DNA from: Sulfuritalea sp.
GTDB lineage: Bacteria; Pseudomonadota; Gammaproteobacteria; Burkholderiales; Rhodocyclaceae
NCBI GenBank assembly: GCA_023229685.1
Contig: JALNYT010000001.1
Location: forward strand, 62,001 to 126,000
Direction: 5' to 3'
DNA: 64,000 nt
Below are positions 42,236 to 52,130 of this stretch, piece by piece. Made by a program: the position numbers and the translations under genes. The notes under the pieces were generated by a model. The model was not told the origin of the DNA and made no database searches. It worked only from the letters and a program-made list of their open reading frames with translations. Numbering within the stretch: the stretch's first letter is position 1; each line of letters starts with the position of its first letter.

Positions 42236-43717
42236 TTACAGCGAGCGCATCAGCGTCGTGGTGCAGACCATCATCACGGCATCGGGAAACAGGCCGAAGG
42301 CAGCGACAGCAAGAGCATTGAGTGACAACAGGACGCGCAAATCGATGCCGGCAGTGATCGGTGCGGAATCGACCGGGGTGTCGAAGTACATCAGCTTGAC
42401 CACGCGCAGGTAGTAGAAGGCACCGACCAGCGAGAACATCACGGCAATCACGGCCACCGCGGTGTAACCCGCCTTGATGGCAGCCAGCAGCACGGCAAAC
42501 TTGGCGAAGAAGCCAATGAAGAACGGGATGCCGGCCATGGAGAACATGATGATCAGCATCATCGCGGCGAACCACGGGCTGCGTTTGTTGAGTCCCTTGA
42601 AGTCTTCCAGATTCTCGGCTTCGTAACCGGCTCGCGACAGCAGCAGCACCATGCCGAAGGCACCCAGCGACATCAGTACGTAGGCGACGGTGTAATACAG
42701 CGCCGAACTGTAGGCATTGACCGCAGTGAAGGCGTCGACCTGGCCGCCGACGACGCCCGACATCAAGCCGAGAACCATGTAGCCCATGTGCGAAATCGCG
42801 GAATATGCCAGCATGCGCTTGATGTTGGTCTGCGCGATGGCCGCCAGATTGCCGAGACCGATGGAAAGCACGGCCATGATCAGCAGCATCTTCTGCCAGT
42901 CGACTGCCAGCCCGAACAGCGCATAAACCAGCAGACGCAGAGCCATGGCGAAGGCGGCGAGTTTCGGTGCGGAACCGATGAACATCGTCACGGCCGTTGG
43001 TGCGCCGTGATAGACATCGGGAATCCACATGTGGAACGGCACCAGGCCCAGTTTGAAGGCGACCCCGGCGACGAGAAAGACCAGACCGAACACCAGCACC
43101 GGCTTTTCCGCCTGACCGTGATACAGCGCCTGCGCGATACCGCCGATTTCGAGACTGCCGGTGGCGCCGTAGATCATCGACATGCCGTAGAGCAGCAGGC
43201 CCGAGGCCAGTGCGCCGAGCACGAAATACTTCATCGCCGCCTCGGTGCCGCGCGTCGAGTCGCGATCGATGGCGACCAAGCCGTAAAGTGAGAGCGACAT
43301 CAGTTCAAGACCGAGATACATGGTCAGGAAGTTTGCCGCCGAAATCATCACCATCATGCCCAGCGTGGCGTAGAGCACCAGAAGGTAGAACTCGCCCTTG
43401 TCCAGGCCGCGGTCGGCCATGTACTGCCGGCTGTAGACCAGCATCATGATCACCGCGAGGTACGTCATGAGCTTGAGGAAGTCCGACAGGAGGTCGTCCA
43501 CGAACATGTTGCTGAAGGTCAGGGTGGTCTGACCGTCGGAGGTGACCAGCGTGATTGCCGCACAGCCGATCAGGGTGATCACGGTCAGCAGGGCCGCCAT
43601 CCAGCGGTGAGTGGCGCCAAGGATCAGGTCGACAAACAGCACCACGAAGGACATCAGCAGGAGAAATATCTCCGGCGCCGCCGGGTACAGGTCGGGCATC
43701 ACGAAATTATTCAGCAT
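42236..43717 (-). CDS. nuoN: NADH-quinone oxidoreductase subunit N
   Basis: The protein has 493 residues with about 14 membrane helices, antiporter-like. Key features are MTYLAVIMMLVYSRQYMADR, LVPFHMWIPDVYHGAPTAV with the conserved Lys/His channel region, and IKRMLAYSAISHMGYMVLG. It is the proton-translocating subunit at the base of the membrane arm and the last gene of the operon. Confidence 0.97.
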   Translation of the reverse strand: MLNNFVMPDLYPAAPEIFLLLMSFVVLFVDLILGATHRWMAALLTVITLIGCAAITLVTSDGQTTLTFSNMFVDDLLSDFLKLMTYLAVIMMLVYSRQYMADRGLDKGEFYLLVLYATLGMMVMISAANFLTMYLGLELMSLSLYGLVAIDRDSTRGTEAAMKYFVLGALASGLLLYGMSMIYGATGSLEIGGIAQALYHGQAEKPVLVFGLVFLVAGVAFKLGLVPFHMWIPDVYHGAPTAVTMFIGSAPKLAAFAMALRLLVYALFGLAVDWQKMLLIMAVLSIGLGNLAAIAQTNIKRMLAYSAISHMGYMVLGLMSGVVGGQVDAFTAVNAYSSALYYTVAYVLMSLGAFGMVLLLSRAGYEAENLEDFKGLNKRSPWFAAMMLIIMFSMAGIPFFIGFFAKFAVLLAAIKAGYTAVAVIAVMFSLVGAFYYLRVVKLMYFDTPVDSAPITAGIDLRVLLSLNALAVAAFGLFPDAVMMVCTTTLMRSL

Positions 43718-43763
43718 CGCTTCTCTCGTGTCTCACGTGTCGTGTGCCGCTCATTTGTGTGCA

Positions 43764-45239
43764 TTAGAGTTTGCTCACCGCAACGTGCTTGAGCAGGTTA
43801 TCCACCGAGGCATGCATCACTTCGGTGAACGGGAAGGGGTAGAGGCCCATGGCCAGAACGCAGACTGCAAGCACGCCGAGCACCAGAAACTCGCGACTGC
43901 CGATGTCTTTCAATTCGGCGACATGAGCGTTGCCGACAGCGCCGAACACCACGCGCTTGACCATCCACAGAGTGTAGGCGGCGCCGAGAATCAACGTAAT
44001 GGCAGCAGCGAAGCCCACCCAGAAATTGAACTTGATGGCGCCGAGGATGACCATGAACTCGCCGACGAAACCGGACGTTGCCGGCAATCCGGAGTTGGCC
44101 ATGGCAAAGAAGACGAACAACGCGGCGAACTTGGGCATGGTATTCACCACGCCGCCGTAATCCGCGATCTGCCGCGAATGCATGCGGTCGTACATGACGC
44201 CGACGCAAAGGAACATCGCTCCGGCGACGAAACCGTGGGAGATCATCTGCACCAGCGCGCCTTCGACGCCGATCTGGTTGAAGAGGAAGAAGCCGAGGGT
44301 GACGAAACCCATGTGCGAGATCGACGAGTAGGCGATCAGCTTCTTCATGTCGGTCTGCACCAGCGCCACGAAGCCGATGTAAATCACCGCGATCAGCGAC
44401 AGGGCGATCATCAGCGGTGCCAGCTGGTGGCTGGCATCGGGCACGATCGGCAGCGAAAACCGCACGAAACCGTAGGCGCCGAGTTTCAGGGCGATGGACG
44501 CCAGCACCACAGAGCCGCCAGTGGGCGCCTCGACGTGGGCGTCCGGCAACCAGGTATGCACCGGCCACATCGGCACCTTGACCGCGAACGAGACAAGGAA
44601 GGCGATGAAGATCAGGATCTGCGGCGCCATGCCGAGCCGCAGTTGGTGCCAGTCAAGAATGTTGAAGCTGCCGCCGGACTCGAGGAACAGCCAGATCAGG
44701 GCAACCAGCATCAACAGCGAGCCGAGCAGCGTGTAGAGGAAGAACTTGAAGGCCGCATAGACCCGATTCGGTCCGCCCCAGGCACCGATGATGATATACA
44801 TCGGAATCAGCGATGCCTCGAAAAAGACATAGAACAACAAGCCGTCAAGCGAGCAGAAAATCCCGTTCATGAGGCCCGACATGACCAGGAAGGCGCCCAT
44901 GTACTGGGCCTGCTTGTCTTCGATCACCTCCCAGCCGGCCAGCACCACCAGCACGGTGATCAAGCTGTTGAGCAGGATAAAGGGCATCGAAATGCCGTCA
45001 ATCCCGAGCAGGTACTGGGCATTGAAACGGGTGATCCAGGGCGCCTGCTCGACGAACTGCATGCCGCTTAGCGTCGCATCGAAGCCGGTGTAGAGCGGGA
45101 TGGTGATCAGAAAGCCGGCGACGGCAACCGCCAGCGACAGCCAGCGCACCAGCGTGCGGCGCTCGGAGCCGACCCAGAACACCGGCACGGCACCGAGGAT
45201 GGGGACCCAGATTGCGAGACTCAGGAGTTGCGAATTCAT
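43764..45239 (-). CDS. nuoM: NADH-quinone oxidoreductase subunit M
   Basis: The protein has 491 residues, antiporter-like, ~14 helices. AVKVPMWPVHTWLPDAHVEA and MKKLIAYSSISHMGFVTLG are the signature blocks. Central proton-pumping subunit of the membrane arm. Confidence 0.97.
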   Translation of the reverse strand: MNSQLLSLAIWVPILGAVPVFWVGSERRTLVRWLSLAVAVAGFLITIPLYTGFDATLSGMQFVEQAPWITRFNAQYLLGIDGISMPFILLNSLITVLVVLAGWEVIEDKQAQYMGAFLVMSGLMNGIFCSLDGLLFYVFFEASLIPMYIIIGAWGGPNRVYAAFKFFLYTLLGSLLMLVALIWLFLESGGSFNILDWHQLRLGMAPQILIFIAFLVSFAVKVPMWPVHTWLPDAHVEAPTGGSVVLASIALKLGAYGFVRFSLPIVPDASHQLAPLMIALSLIAVIYIGFVALVQTDMKKLIAYSSISHMGFVTLGFFLFNQIGVEGALVQMISHGFVAGAMFLCVGVMYDRMHSRQIADYGGVVNTMPKFAALFVFFAMANSGLPATSGFVGEFMVILGAIKFNFWVGFAAAITLILGAAYTLWMVKRVVFGAVGNAHVAELKDIGSREFLVLGVLAVCVLAMGLYPFPFTEVMHASVDNLLKHVAVSKL

Positions 45240-45276
45240 CGGATTAATATTCCATCAGACCGGTGTGCATTGGCGG

Positions 45277-47256
45277 CTAGGCCCTGTTGAACCAAAGCGT
45301 GAGTAGCGCAAAGACGCCGAAGATCATGCTGAAGGCGTACTGGTAGATGCGGCCGGTCTGGAACAGGCGGACCAGCCCGGAGATCCAGCCCACGGCACCG
45401 GCCGAACCATTCACCATCACGCCGTCGATCAGCACCTGGTCGCCGCCCTTCCACAGGCCGCGGCCAAGCAGGCGCGCGCCACCGGCAAAGAACCAGTCGT
45501 TGAACCTGTCGAAGCCGTATTTCTCTTCGAGGATGATCGCCAGCACACCCGACTTCTGCTTGATCACCGCCGGCAGGTCGGGGCGCACGATGTACAGGAA
45601 CCAGGCCGTAGCCGCGCCGGAAACCGCGAGCCAGAACGGCAGCGTGGTGATGCTGTGCAGCATCATGCCGAACACGCCATGGAACTCCTCGGCCATCGTC
45701 TCCACGCCCTTGTGAACCTCGGCAATGTAAATCGCATCGCCGAACCACTTGCCGTAGAGAATCGTGCCGATCAGCCAGCCCGAGGCAATCGCGGGTATCG
45801 ACAGCAGGATCAACGGCACCGTTACCACCTTCGGCGATTCGTGCGGTTCGGCGGGGCCGTGATGGCCATGGTCGCCGTGATGGGCGTCATGCGCAGCTTC
45901 GCGGAAACGTTCCTTGCCGTGGAAAGTGAAGAAGATCAGGCGGAATGAATACAAGCCGCCAACAAAGACCCCGGCCAGGGCACAGAAATAGGCGAAGCCA
46001 GCCCCCGGCACCTGGGCCAGATGCACGGCCTCGATGATCGAATCCTTGGAGAAGAAGCCGGCGAAGGGCGGCAGGCCGGCGTTGGCAAGGGCGGCAATCA
46101 GCATGGTCGCGTAGGTGATCGGCATGTACTTCCTCAGGCCGCCCATGCGTCGCATATCCTGTTCGTGATGCATGGCGATGATCACCGAGCCGGCACCCAA
46201 GAACAGCACCGCCTTGAAGAAGGCGTGCGTCATCAGGTGAAAGATCGCCACCGAATAGGCCGAAGCTCCCAGCGCCATGGTCATGTAGCCGAGTTGCGAC
46301 AATGTCGAGTAGGCGACGACGCGCTTGATGTCGGTCTGCACGATGGCAATCAGTGCCATGAACAAGCACGTGATGGCGCCGATGACGATGACGAAGGACA
46401 AGGCCGTGTCGGACAGTTCGAACAGCGGCGACATGCGCGAAACCATGAAGATGCCGGCCGTCACCATGGTTGCGGCATGGATCAGGGCGGAGATCGGGGT
46501 CGGGCCTTCCATCGAGTCGGGCAGCCAGACATGCAGCGGGAACTGCGCCGACTTGCCCATGGCGCCGATGAACAGGCAGATGCAGATGGCGGTGATCAGC
46601 GGCCAGCCGGTCACGACTTCGGTGAGCGTCGCCAGTTCGTTTCGTTTGGCGAATACCTCGGCGTAATCCAGGCTGCCGGCGTAGGCCGCGATCAGGCCGA
46701 TGCCAAGCAGGAAGCCGAAGTCGCCGACACGGTTGACCAGGAAGGCCTTGAGGTTGGCGTAGATCGCCGTCGGCCGTGTGTACCAGAAACCGATCAGCAG
46801 ATACGAGACCAGGCCCACCGCTTCCCAGCCGAAGAACAGCTGGACGAAGTTGTTCGACATCACCAGCATCAGCATGGAGAAGGTAAATAGCGAGATGTAG
46901 CTGAAGAAGCGCTGATAGCCGGGGTCTTCCGCCATGTAGCCGATGGTGTACACATGCACCATGAGCGAGACGAAGTTGACCACCAGCATCATGGTGACGG
47001 TCAGCGGATCGATCAGGAAGCCGACCTGCAGCTTGAGCCCGCCGGATTCCATCCACGTATAGACAGTACCGTTGAACAAGTTACCGGCCTGCACGTCCTG
47101 GTAGATCAGCACCGAAAGTGCGAAGGAAATTGCGACGCCGAGAATGGTGACGATGTGCGAGCCGGTACGGCCGAGGAGTTTGCCGAAGAAGCCGGCCAGG
47201 ATGGCACCGGCCAAGGGAGCCAGGGGAACCAGTAAGTAGAGTGTCTTCATGCCCAT
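45277..47256 (-). CDS. nuoL: NADH-quinone oxidoreductase subunit L
   Basis: The protein has 659 residues, the largest antiporter-like subunit, with SAQFPLHVWLPDSMEGPTPI and IKRVVAYSTLSQLGYMTMAL. A long C-terminal section includes the lateral helix region. A His-rich cytoplasmic loop (HDAHHGDHGHHGP) is notable and common in betaproteobacteria. Distal end of the membrane arm. Confidence 0.97.
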   Translation of the reverse strand: MGMKTLYLLVPLAPLAGAILAGFFGKLLGRTGSHIVTILGVAISFALSVLIYQDVQAGNLFNGTVYTWMESGGLKLQVGFLIDPLTVTMMLVVNFVSLMVHVYTIGYMAEDPGYQRFFSYISLFTFSMLMLVMSNNFVQLFFGWEAVGLVSYLLIGFWYTRPTAIYANLKAFLVNRVGDFGFLLGIGLIAAYAGSLDYAEVFAKRNELATLTEVVTGWPLITAICICLFIGAMGKSAQFPLHVWLPDSMEGPTPISALIHAATMVTAGIFMVSRMSPLFELSDTALSFVIVIGAITCLFMALIAIVQTDIKRVVAYSTLSQLGYMTMALGASAYSVAIFHLMTHAFFKAVLFLGAGSVIIAMHHEQDMRRMGGLRKYMPITYATMLIAALANAGLPPFAGFFSKDSIIEAVHLAQVPGAGFAYFCALAGVFVGGLYSFRLIFFTFHGKERFREAAHDAHHGDHGHHGPAEPHESPKVVTVPLILLSIPAIASGWLIGTILYGKWFGDAIYIAEVHKGVETMAEEFHGVFGMMLHSITTLPFWLAVSGAATAWFLYIVRPDLPAVIKQKSGVLAIILEEKYGFDRFNDWFFAGGARLLGRGLWKGGDQVLIDGVMVNGSAGAVGWISGLVRLFQTGRIYQYAFSMIFGVFALLTLWFNRA

Positions 47257-47263
47257 GTACCCA

Positions 47264-47569
47264 CTAGCCCTTCAGACTGTCGAGTTCTTCGACGTCGATC
47301 GAGGACAGATTGCGGAACAGCACCACCAGAATGGCGAGACCGATACCCGATTCGGCGGCAGCAACGACGAGAATGAAAAAGACGAAGAGCTGGCCCGAGA
47401 GGTCATTGAGATAGTGCGAAAAGGCAACGAAATTGAGATTCACCGCCAGCAGCATCAGTTCGATGGCCATCAGCAGCACAATCAGGTTCTTCCGGTTGAG
47501 GAAGATGCCGACCATGCCGATGGCGAAGAGGATGGCGGCCAGGATCAGGTAGTGTGAAAGCGAAATCAT
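47264..47569 (-). CDS. nuoK: NADH-quinone oxidoreductase subunit K
   Basis: The protein has 101 residues, three helices, with the conserved Glu in LLMAIELMLLAVNLNFVAF. The length and the position between nuoJ and nuoL are standard. Confidence 0.96.
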   Translation of the reverse strand: MISLSHYLILAAILFAIGMVGIFLNRKNLIVLLMAIELMLLAVNLNFVAFSHYLNDLSGQLFVFFILVVAAAESGIGLAILVVLFRNLSSIDVEELDSLKG

Positions 47570-47571
47570 GC

Positions 47572-48201
47572 CTATTCCCCTTCCTTTGCCGCGGCAGCGG
47601 GAAGCTCGACTTCCGGCGCCATCTTGACCAGGCGCATACGGTCCTTGGCCTTGACGGCAATCTGGTCAGATGAATGCATGGCCTTGTTGTCCTTGCGCCG
47701 GCGCAGGGTCAGCATGACGGCGGCGATGATGGCCACCAGCAGAATGACGGAAGCGATTTCGAACGGATAAGCGTAGTCGGTGTAAAGCAGGCGCGCCAGT
47801 TCCTTGGTGTTGCTGTAGTTCGCCGGCAGATTCTGTGGCGGCAGATTGGCCAGACCGAAGTAGCGGCCGGAGAGCACCACGGCCATCTCGCCCACCATCA
47901 ACAAGCCGACCAGGCCGCCCAGCGGCAGGTTGTTCCAGAAGCCCTGACGGAGCCGCTCGATATTGATGTCGAGCATCATCACCACGAAAAGGAAGAGCAC
48001 CATCACGGCACCGACATAGACCATGATCAGGGCGAGGGCGAGAAACTCGGCTTGCAGCAACATCCACAGCGCTGCGACATTGAAAAAAGCCAGCACCAGG
48101 AACAGCGCGGCATGCACCGGATTACGCGCCGTGATCACGCGCAGTGCGGCGACAACCGCCACTGCGGAGAAGAGATAAAAGAGAATGGTCTTGAATTCCA
48201 T
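47572..48201 (-). CDS. nuoJ: NADH-quinone oxidoreductase subunit J
   Basis: The protein has 209 residues from the ATG at 48201 (MEFKTILFYLFSAVAVVAAL); the frame stays open upstream but is not coding. Five helices, with IMVYVGAVMVLFLFVVMMLD carrying the family core, and a long charged C-terminal tail. It belongs to the membrane arm next to NuoA/H/K. Confidence 0.95.
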   Translation of the reverse strand: MEFKTILFYLFSAVAVVAALRVITARNPVHAALFLVLAFFNVAALWMLLQAEFLALALIMVYVGAVMVLFLFVVMMLDINIERLRQGFWNNLPLGGLVGLLMVGEMAVVLSGRYFGLANLPPQNLPANYSNTKELARLLYTDYAYPFEIASVILLVAIIAAVMLTLRRRKDNKAMHSSDQIAVKAKDRMRLVKMAPEVELPAAAAKEGE

Positions 48202-48208
48202 GGCTGGG

Positions 48209-48694
48209 TCAGCGGTAAGGGGCATCCTGCGCACGATCGGCGGCGATCTGCGCTTCGTTGCGGTCGCCCACGGCCAGCAACATCTGTTTGGTGTAGTAAA
48301 GATCGCCGCGCGTTTCGCCGTGATACTCGAAGATGCGCGTCTGCACAATCGCGTCGACCGGACAGGCTTCTTCGCAGAAGCCGCAAAAAATGCACTTGGT
48401 CAGGTCGATGTCGTAGCGTGTGGTACGGCGACTGCCATCCTCGCGTTCGGCCGATTCGATGGTGATCGCCAGCGCCGGGCAAACTGCCTCGCACAGCTTG
48501 CAGGCAATGCAGCGCTCCTCGCCATTCGGATAGCGGCGCAGGGCATGCAGGCCGCGGAAGCGATTGCTCTGCGGCGTCTTCTCTTCCGGATACTGGATGG
48601 TGATCTTGCGCGCAAACATATAGCGCCCGGTCACCGCCATGCCCTTGAACAGTTCCTTGAGGAACAGGCTACCAATGAAATCTCGTGCACCCAT
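48209..48694 (-). CDS. nuoI: NADH-quinone oxidoreductase subunit I
   Basis: The protein has 161 residues. Two [4Fe-4S] motifs, CIACKLCEAVCPALAI and CIFCGFCEEACPVDAIV, correspond to clusters N6a and N6b. An amphipathic N-terminus (GSLFLKELFKGMAVTG) docks to the membrane. It passes electrons towards NuoB. Confidence 0.97.
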   Translation of the reverse strand: MGARDFIGSLFLKELFKGMAVTGRYMFARKITIQYPEEKTPQSNRFRGLHALRRYPNGEERCIACKLCEAVCPALAITIESAEREDGSRRTTRYDIDLTKCIFCGFCEEACPVDAIVQTRIFEYHGETRGDLYYTKQMLLAVGDRNEAQIAADRAQDAPYR

Positions 48695-48711
48695 GGTGAT
48701 CTCTCTCGGCC

Positions 48712-49788
48712 CTATTTCCAGATATTCAGCGGCGACATCATCCAGACGCCAACCACCAGAATCCAGACCAGCGTCAGCGGTACAAACACCTTCCAGCCCA
48801 GACGCATGATCTGGTCATAGCGGTAGCGCGGGAAGGTGGCTCGAATCCAGAGGAAGAAGAACAGGATCGCCGCCATTTTCGCGGCCATCCAGTGAAACCC
48901 ATCAGGCAGGAAGCCGACCGGAGATAACCAGCCGCCGAGGAAGAATACCGAGACCATCGCCGAGATCAGGATCATGTTGGCGTACTCGGCGAGGAAGAAC
49001 ATCGCGAAGGACATGCCCGAGTATTCGACCATGTGGCCGGCGACGATTTCCGACTCGCCTTCGACCACGTCAAACGGTGCGCGGTTGGTTTCTGCCACGC
49101 CGGAAATCAGGTAGACAGCGAACATCGGCAACAACGGCAGCCAGTTCCAGGACAGGAAACCGACGCCCATGCCGGCAAACAGGCCTTTGTCCTGGGCGCT
49201 GACGATTTCGGTCAGATTCAAACTGCTCGACACCATCAGCACGGTGATCAGCCCCAGGCCCATCGAGACCTCGTAGGAAATCATCTGCGCCGACGCTCGC
49301 ATGGCGCCGAAGAACGGGTATTTGGAATTCGACGCCCAGCCGGCGACGATGATGCCGTAGACGCCGACCGAACTGATGGCCAGCAGATACAGCACCCCCG
49401 CATCGACATTGGCCAGCACCCAGCCCGGGGCAAAGGGAATCACGGCCCAGGCCGCCAGCGCCGGCGCGATGGCCATGACGGGGCCGAGCACAAAAAGTTT
49501 CTTGTCGGCCGCAGTCGGGAAGATTACTTCCTTGAGGAACAGTTTCAGACCGTCGGCGATCGGCTGCAACAGGCCCCACGGACCGACCCTGTTGGGGCCG
49601 ATGCGAACCTGCATCCAGCCGATGACCTTGCGCTCCCAGAAGGTCAGGTACGCGATCGATAACAACAAGGGAACCAGGAGCAGAACGATCTTGAGCAGGG
49701 TCCAGATCAGTGGCCAGACCGGCTTGACGGTAGGCCACAGGGAGCCGAGCAAACCTTCGACGAAGGGCAGAACGGTGGCTTCCATCAT
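48712..49788 (-). CDS. nuoH: NADH-quinone oxidoreductase subunit H
   Basis: The protein has 358 residues, 8-9 helices. Conserved quinone-site loops are visible: YLTFWERKVIGWMQVRIGPN, GVAETNRAPFDVVEGESEIV and WIRATFPRYRYDQIMRLGWK. It overlaps nuoG by 4 bp. Confidence 0.97.
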   Translation of the reverse strand: MMEATVLPFVEGLLGSLWPTVKPVWPLIWTLLKIVLLLVPLLLSIAYLTFWERKVIGWMQVRIGPNRVGPWGLLQPIADGLKLFLKEVIFPTAADKKLFVLGPVMAIAPALAAWAVIPFAPGWVLANVDAGVLYLLAISSVGVYGIIVAGWASNSKYPFFGAMRASAQMISYEVSMGLGLITVLMVSSSLNLTEIVSAQDKGLFAGMGVGFLSWNWLPLLPMFAVYLISGVAETNRAPFDVVEGESEIVAGHMVEYSGMSFAMFFLAEYANMILISAMVSVFFLGGWLSPVGFLPDGFHWMAAKMAAILFFFLWIRATFPRYRYDQIMRLGWKVFVPLTLVWILVVGVWMMSPLNIWK

Positions 49789-52130
49789 GCCTTCTCCACG
49801 TTCAGGACGGAGGACATCGGACCCAGCGCGACGGTGTCGGCGTGAGCGGCCGCAACGCGCACTGTGCCATCGGGCAGACCGGCATCGAGTTGTGTCGAAA
49901 GTGTCACGGTCGCCGTGCCACCAGCGCCGACTCTTACCCGGTCACCGGTCGCAACTCCGAGTTTCTTAAGCGTCGCCGCATTCATGCGCGCGGTCGGCGT
50001 TGCTGAATCGCGCGCCTGCTGCAAGGCTGGAGCGCGCCGCACCAGGGAATCGGCAAAGTGGATAGGCACGTCGGCTACCCGTTCGAAACCATTCACGGTT
50101 GCGCTCAGGTTCAACGTAAAGGCATCGACGCCATTGTCTAGGCCGGAGACAAAATCAGACTGGCCGCCCAGCGCTTCAGCACGGACATCTTCGCTGCTGT
50201 TGAATTCAAACCCGGCGACGTCAAGCAGGTTGCCCAGCACGCGCAATACTTTCCACGCCGGACGGGTCTCGCCCAGGGGCTTGGCGGCCGCGTAGAAACT
50301 CTGCACGCGGCCTTCCGTATTGACGAAAGTGCCCGAGGTTTCGGAGAACGGCGACACTGGCAAGAGGACAGCCGCGTAGTCGAGCATCGCCTGCGACTTG
50401 AAGGGGCTCAGGACCACGACGGCGGCGGCCTTGGTCAAGCTCGCCAGTGCCTGGGCGCCATCTGCGCAGTCAAGTTCCGGCTCGGCGCCAACCACCACAT
50501 AGGCTTGGCGCGGCTCCTTGAGCATCGCTGCAGCATTTAAGCCACCGGCTCCGGGTACGGCCTTGGCCACATAACCGCCGACACTGTTGGCCGCCTCACC
50601 GAGGAAACCGAAGCTGCCACCGAGCACGGACGCGAGTCGGTGACCCAAGGCCTGCAGTGTCGCCGCCTGCGGATGCTGTTGGGCAAAGTTGCCGAGCAGG
50701 ATGCCGCTGTTGCTTCCGGACACGAGACTCTGCGCGATGGCTTGCGCTTCCGTCGATACCGTGATGCCGGCGAGTGCGGCGTCAACCGCTGCGCCCTTGA
50801 GCTGGCAAACCGCCTTGACGATCTGCGCCAGCACGGCGGGCAGCTGCGATGGCGCGGCAATGGCACGCGCCGCCAGTTTGATCAGGAGATCGTCGTCGGC
50901 ACTGTGCAGGACGCTGATTTGCGCTCCGCCCTTGGCAGACTGGCGCAAGCGCTGGGCAATCAGCGGATGATCCTTGCGCAGGAAGGAGCCGACCACCAGC
51001 ACGCGATCGAGTCGACCGATGTCGGCGATCTTAATGCCCAGCCAGGGCGTGCCGCGGCGGTGCCCGTCAGCCGAAAAGTCACTCTGGCGCAGGCGGAAGT
51101 CGATGTTCTCGCTACCCAGGCCGCGCAGGAGCTTTTGCGCCAGATACATTTCTTCCAGCGTCGCATGCGGGCTCAGCAGGCCGCCGATTGCCGCGCCGCC
51201 GTGGGTCTTGGCGACATCCCGCAGGGCATGCGAGGCGTAGTCGAGGGCGACGTTCCAGTCGACCTCTTTCCATTCCCCGCCCTGCTTCACCATCGGCTTG
51301 GTCAGACGCCCGTTGTCACCTTGCGAATTCAGGCCCTGATAGGAGAAACGTTCCTTATCCGTCAGCCAGCATTCGTTGATGTCTTCGTTTTCCAGCGGCA
51401 GCACGCGCATCACGCGGTCGTGCTTGGTCTGCATGATCAGGTTGCTGCCCAGGCCGTCATGCGGACTCACCGACTTGCGCCGGGAAAGTTCCCAGGTTCG
51501 CGCCGAGAAGCGGAAAGGTTTGGAGGTCAGCGCACCGACCGGGCACAAATCGATGATGTTGCCGGAGAGTTCGGTATCCACCGTCTTGCCGATGAAAGGC
51601 ATGACCTCCGCGTGTTCGCCGCGGAAGGACTGACCGAGTTCCATGAAGCCGGCAATTTCCGCCGTAAAACGGATACAGCGCGTGCAATTGATGCACCGGG
51701 TCATGTCGGTCGACACCAGCGGCCCGAGGTCCTTGTCGGGAACGACGCGCTTTTCCTCTTGGTACTGCGAGGCGGACTCGCCGTAGCCGACCGCGAGATC
51801 CTGCAACTGGCACTCGCCGCCCTGATCGCAGATCGGGCAATCCAGCGGGTGGTTGATCAGCAGGAACTCCATCACGCCCTTCTGCGCCTTGACGGCCAGT
51901 TCGGAATGCGTAAATACCTTCATGCCGTTGGTCACCGGCGTGGCGCAGGCCGGCATCGGCTTCGGCGCCTTTTCCACCTGGACCAGGCACATCCGGCAAT
52001 TGGCCGCGATGGACAGTTTCTTGTGATAGCAGAAGTGCGGGATGTAGGTGCCCATTTGGTGGGCCGCCTCGATGATGGTGCTTCCGTCTGCGACCTGCAG
52101 CGTCTTGCCGTCGATCTCGATCTCGAGCAT
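49785..52130 (-). CDS. nuoG: NADH-quinone oxidoreductase subunit G
   Basis: The protein has 781 residues. N-terminal iron-sulfur ligands: IPHFCYHKKLSIAANCRMCL ([2Fe-2S]), HPLDCPICDQGGECQLQD (including the His-ligated cluster) and CINCTRCIRF. A long molybdopterin-oxidoreductase-like domain without cofactor function follows. The start overlaps the nuoF stop by 1 bp. Confidence 0.96.
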   Translation of the reverse strand: MLEIEIDGKTLQVADGSTIIEAAHQMGTYIPHFCYHKKLSIAANCRMCLVQVEKAPKPMPACATPVTNGMKVFTHSELAVKAQKGVMEFLLINHPLDCPICDQGGECQLQDLAVGYGESASQYQEEKRVVPDKDLGPLVSTDMTRCINCTRCIRFTAEIAGFMELGQSFRGEHAEVMPFIGKTVDTELSGNIIDLCPVGALTSKPFRFSARTWELSRRKSVSPHDGLGSNLIMQTKHDRVMRVLPLENEDINECWLTDKERFSYQGLNSQGDNGRLTKPMVKQGGEWKEVDWNVALDYASHALRDVAKTHGGAAIGGLLSPHATLEEMYLAQKLLRGLGSENIDFRLRQSDFSADGHRRGTPWLGIKIADIGRLDRVLVVGSFLRKDHPLIAQRLRQSAKGGAQISVLHSADDDLLIKLAARAIAAPSQLPAVLAQIVKAVCQLKGAAVDAALAGITVSTEAQAIAQSLVSGSNSGILLGNFAQQHPQAATLQALGHRLASVLGGSFGFLGEAANSVGGYVAKAVPGAGGLNAAAMLKEPRQAYVVVGAEPELDCADGAQALASLTKAAAVVVLSPFKSQAMLDYAAVLLPVSPFSETSGTFVNTEGRVQSFYAAAKPLGETRPAWKVLRVLGNLLDVAGFEFNSSEDVRAEALGGQSDFVSGLDNGVDAFTLNLSATVNGFERVADVPIHFADSLVRRAPALQQARDSATPTARMNAATLKKLGVATGDRVRVGAGGTATVTLSTQLDAGLPDGTVRVAAAHADTVALGPMSSVLNVEKA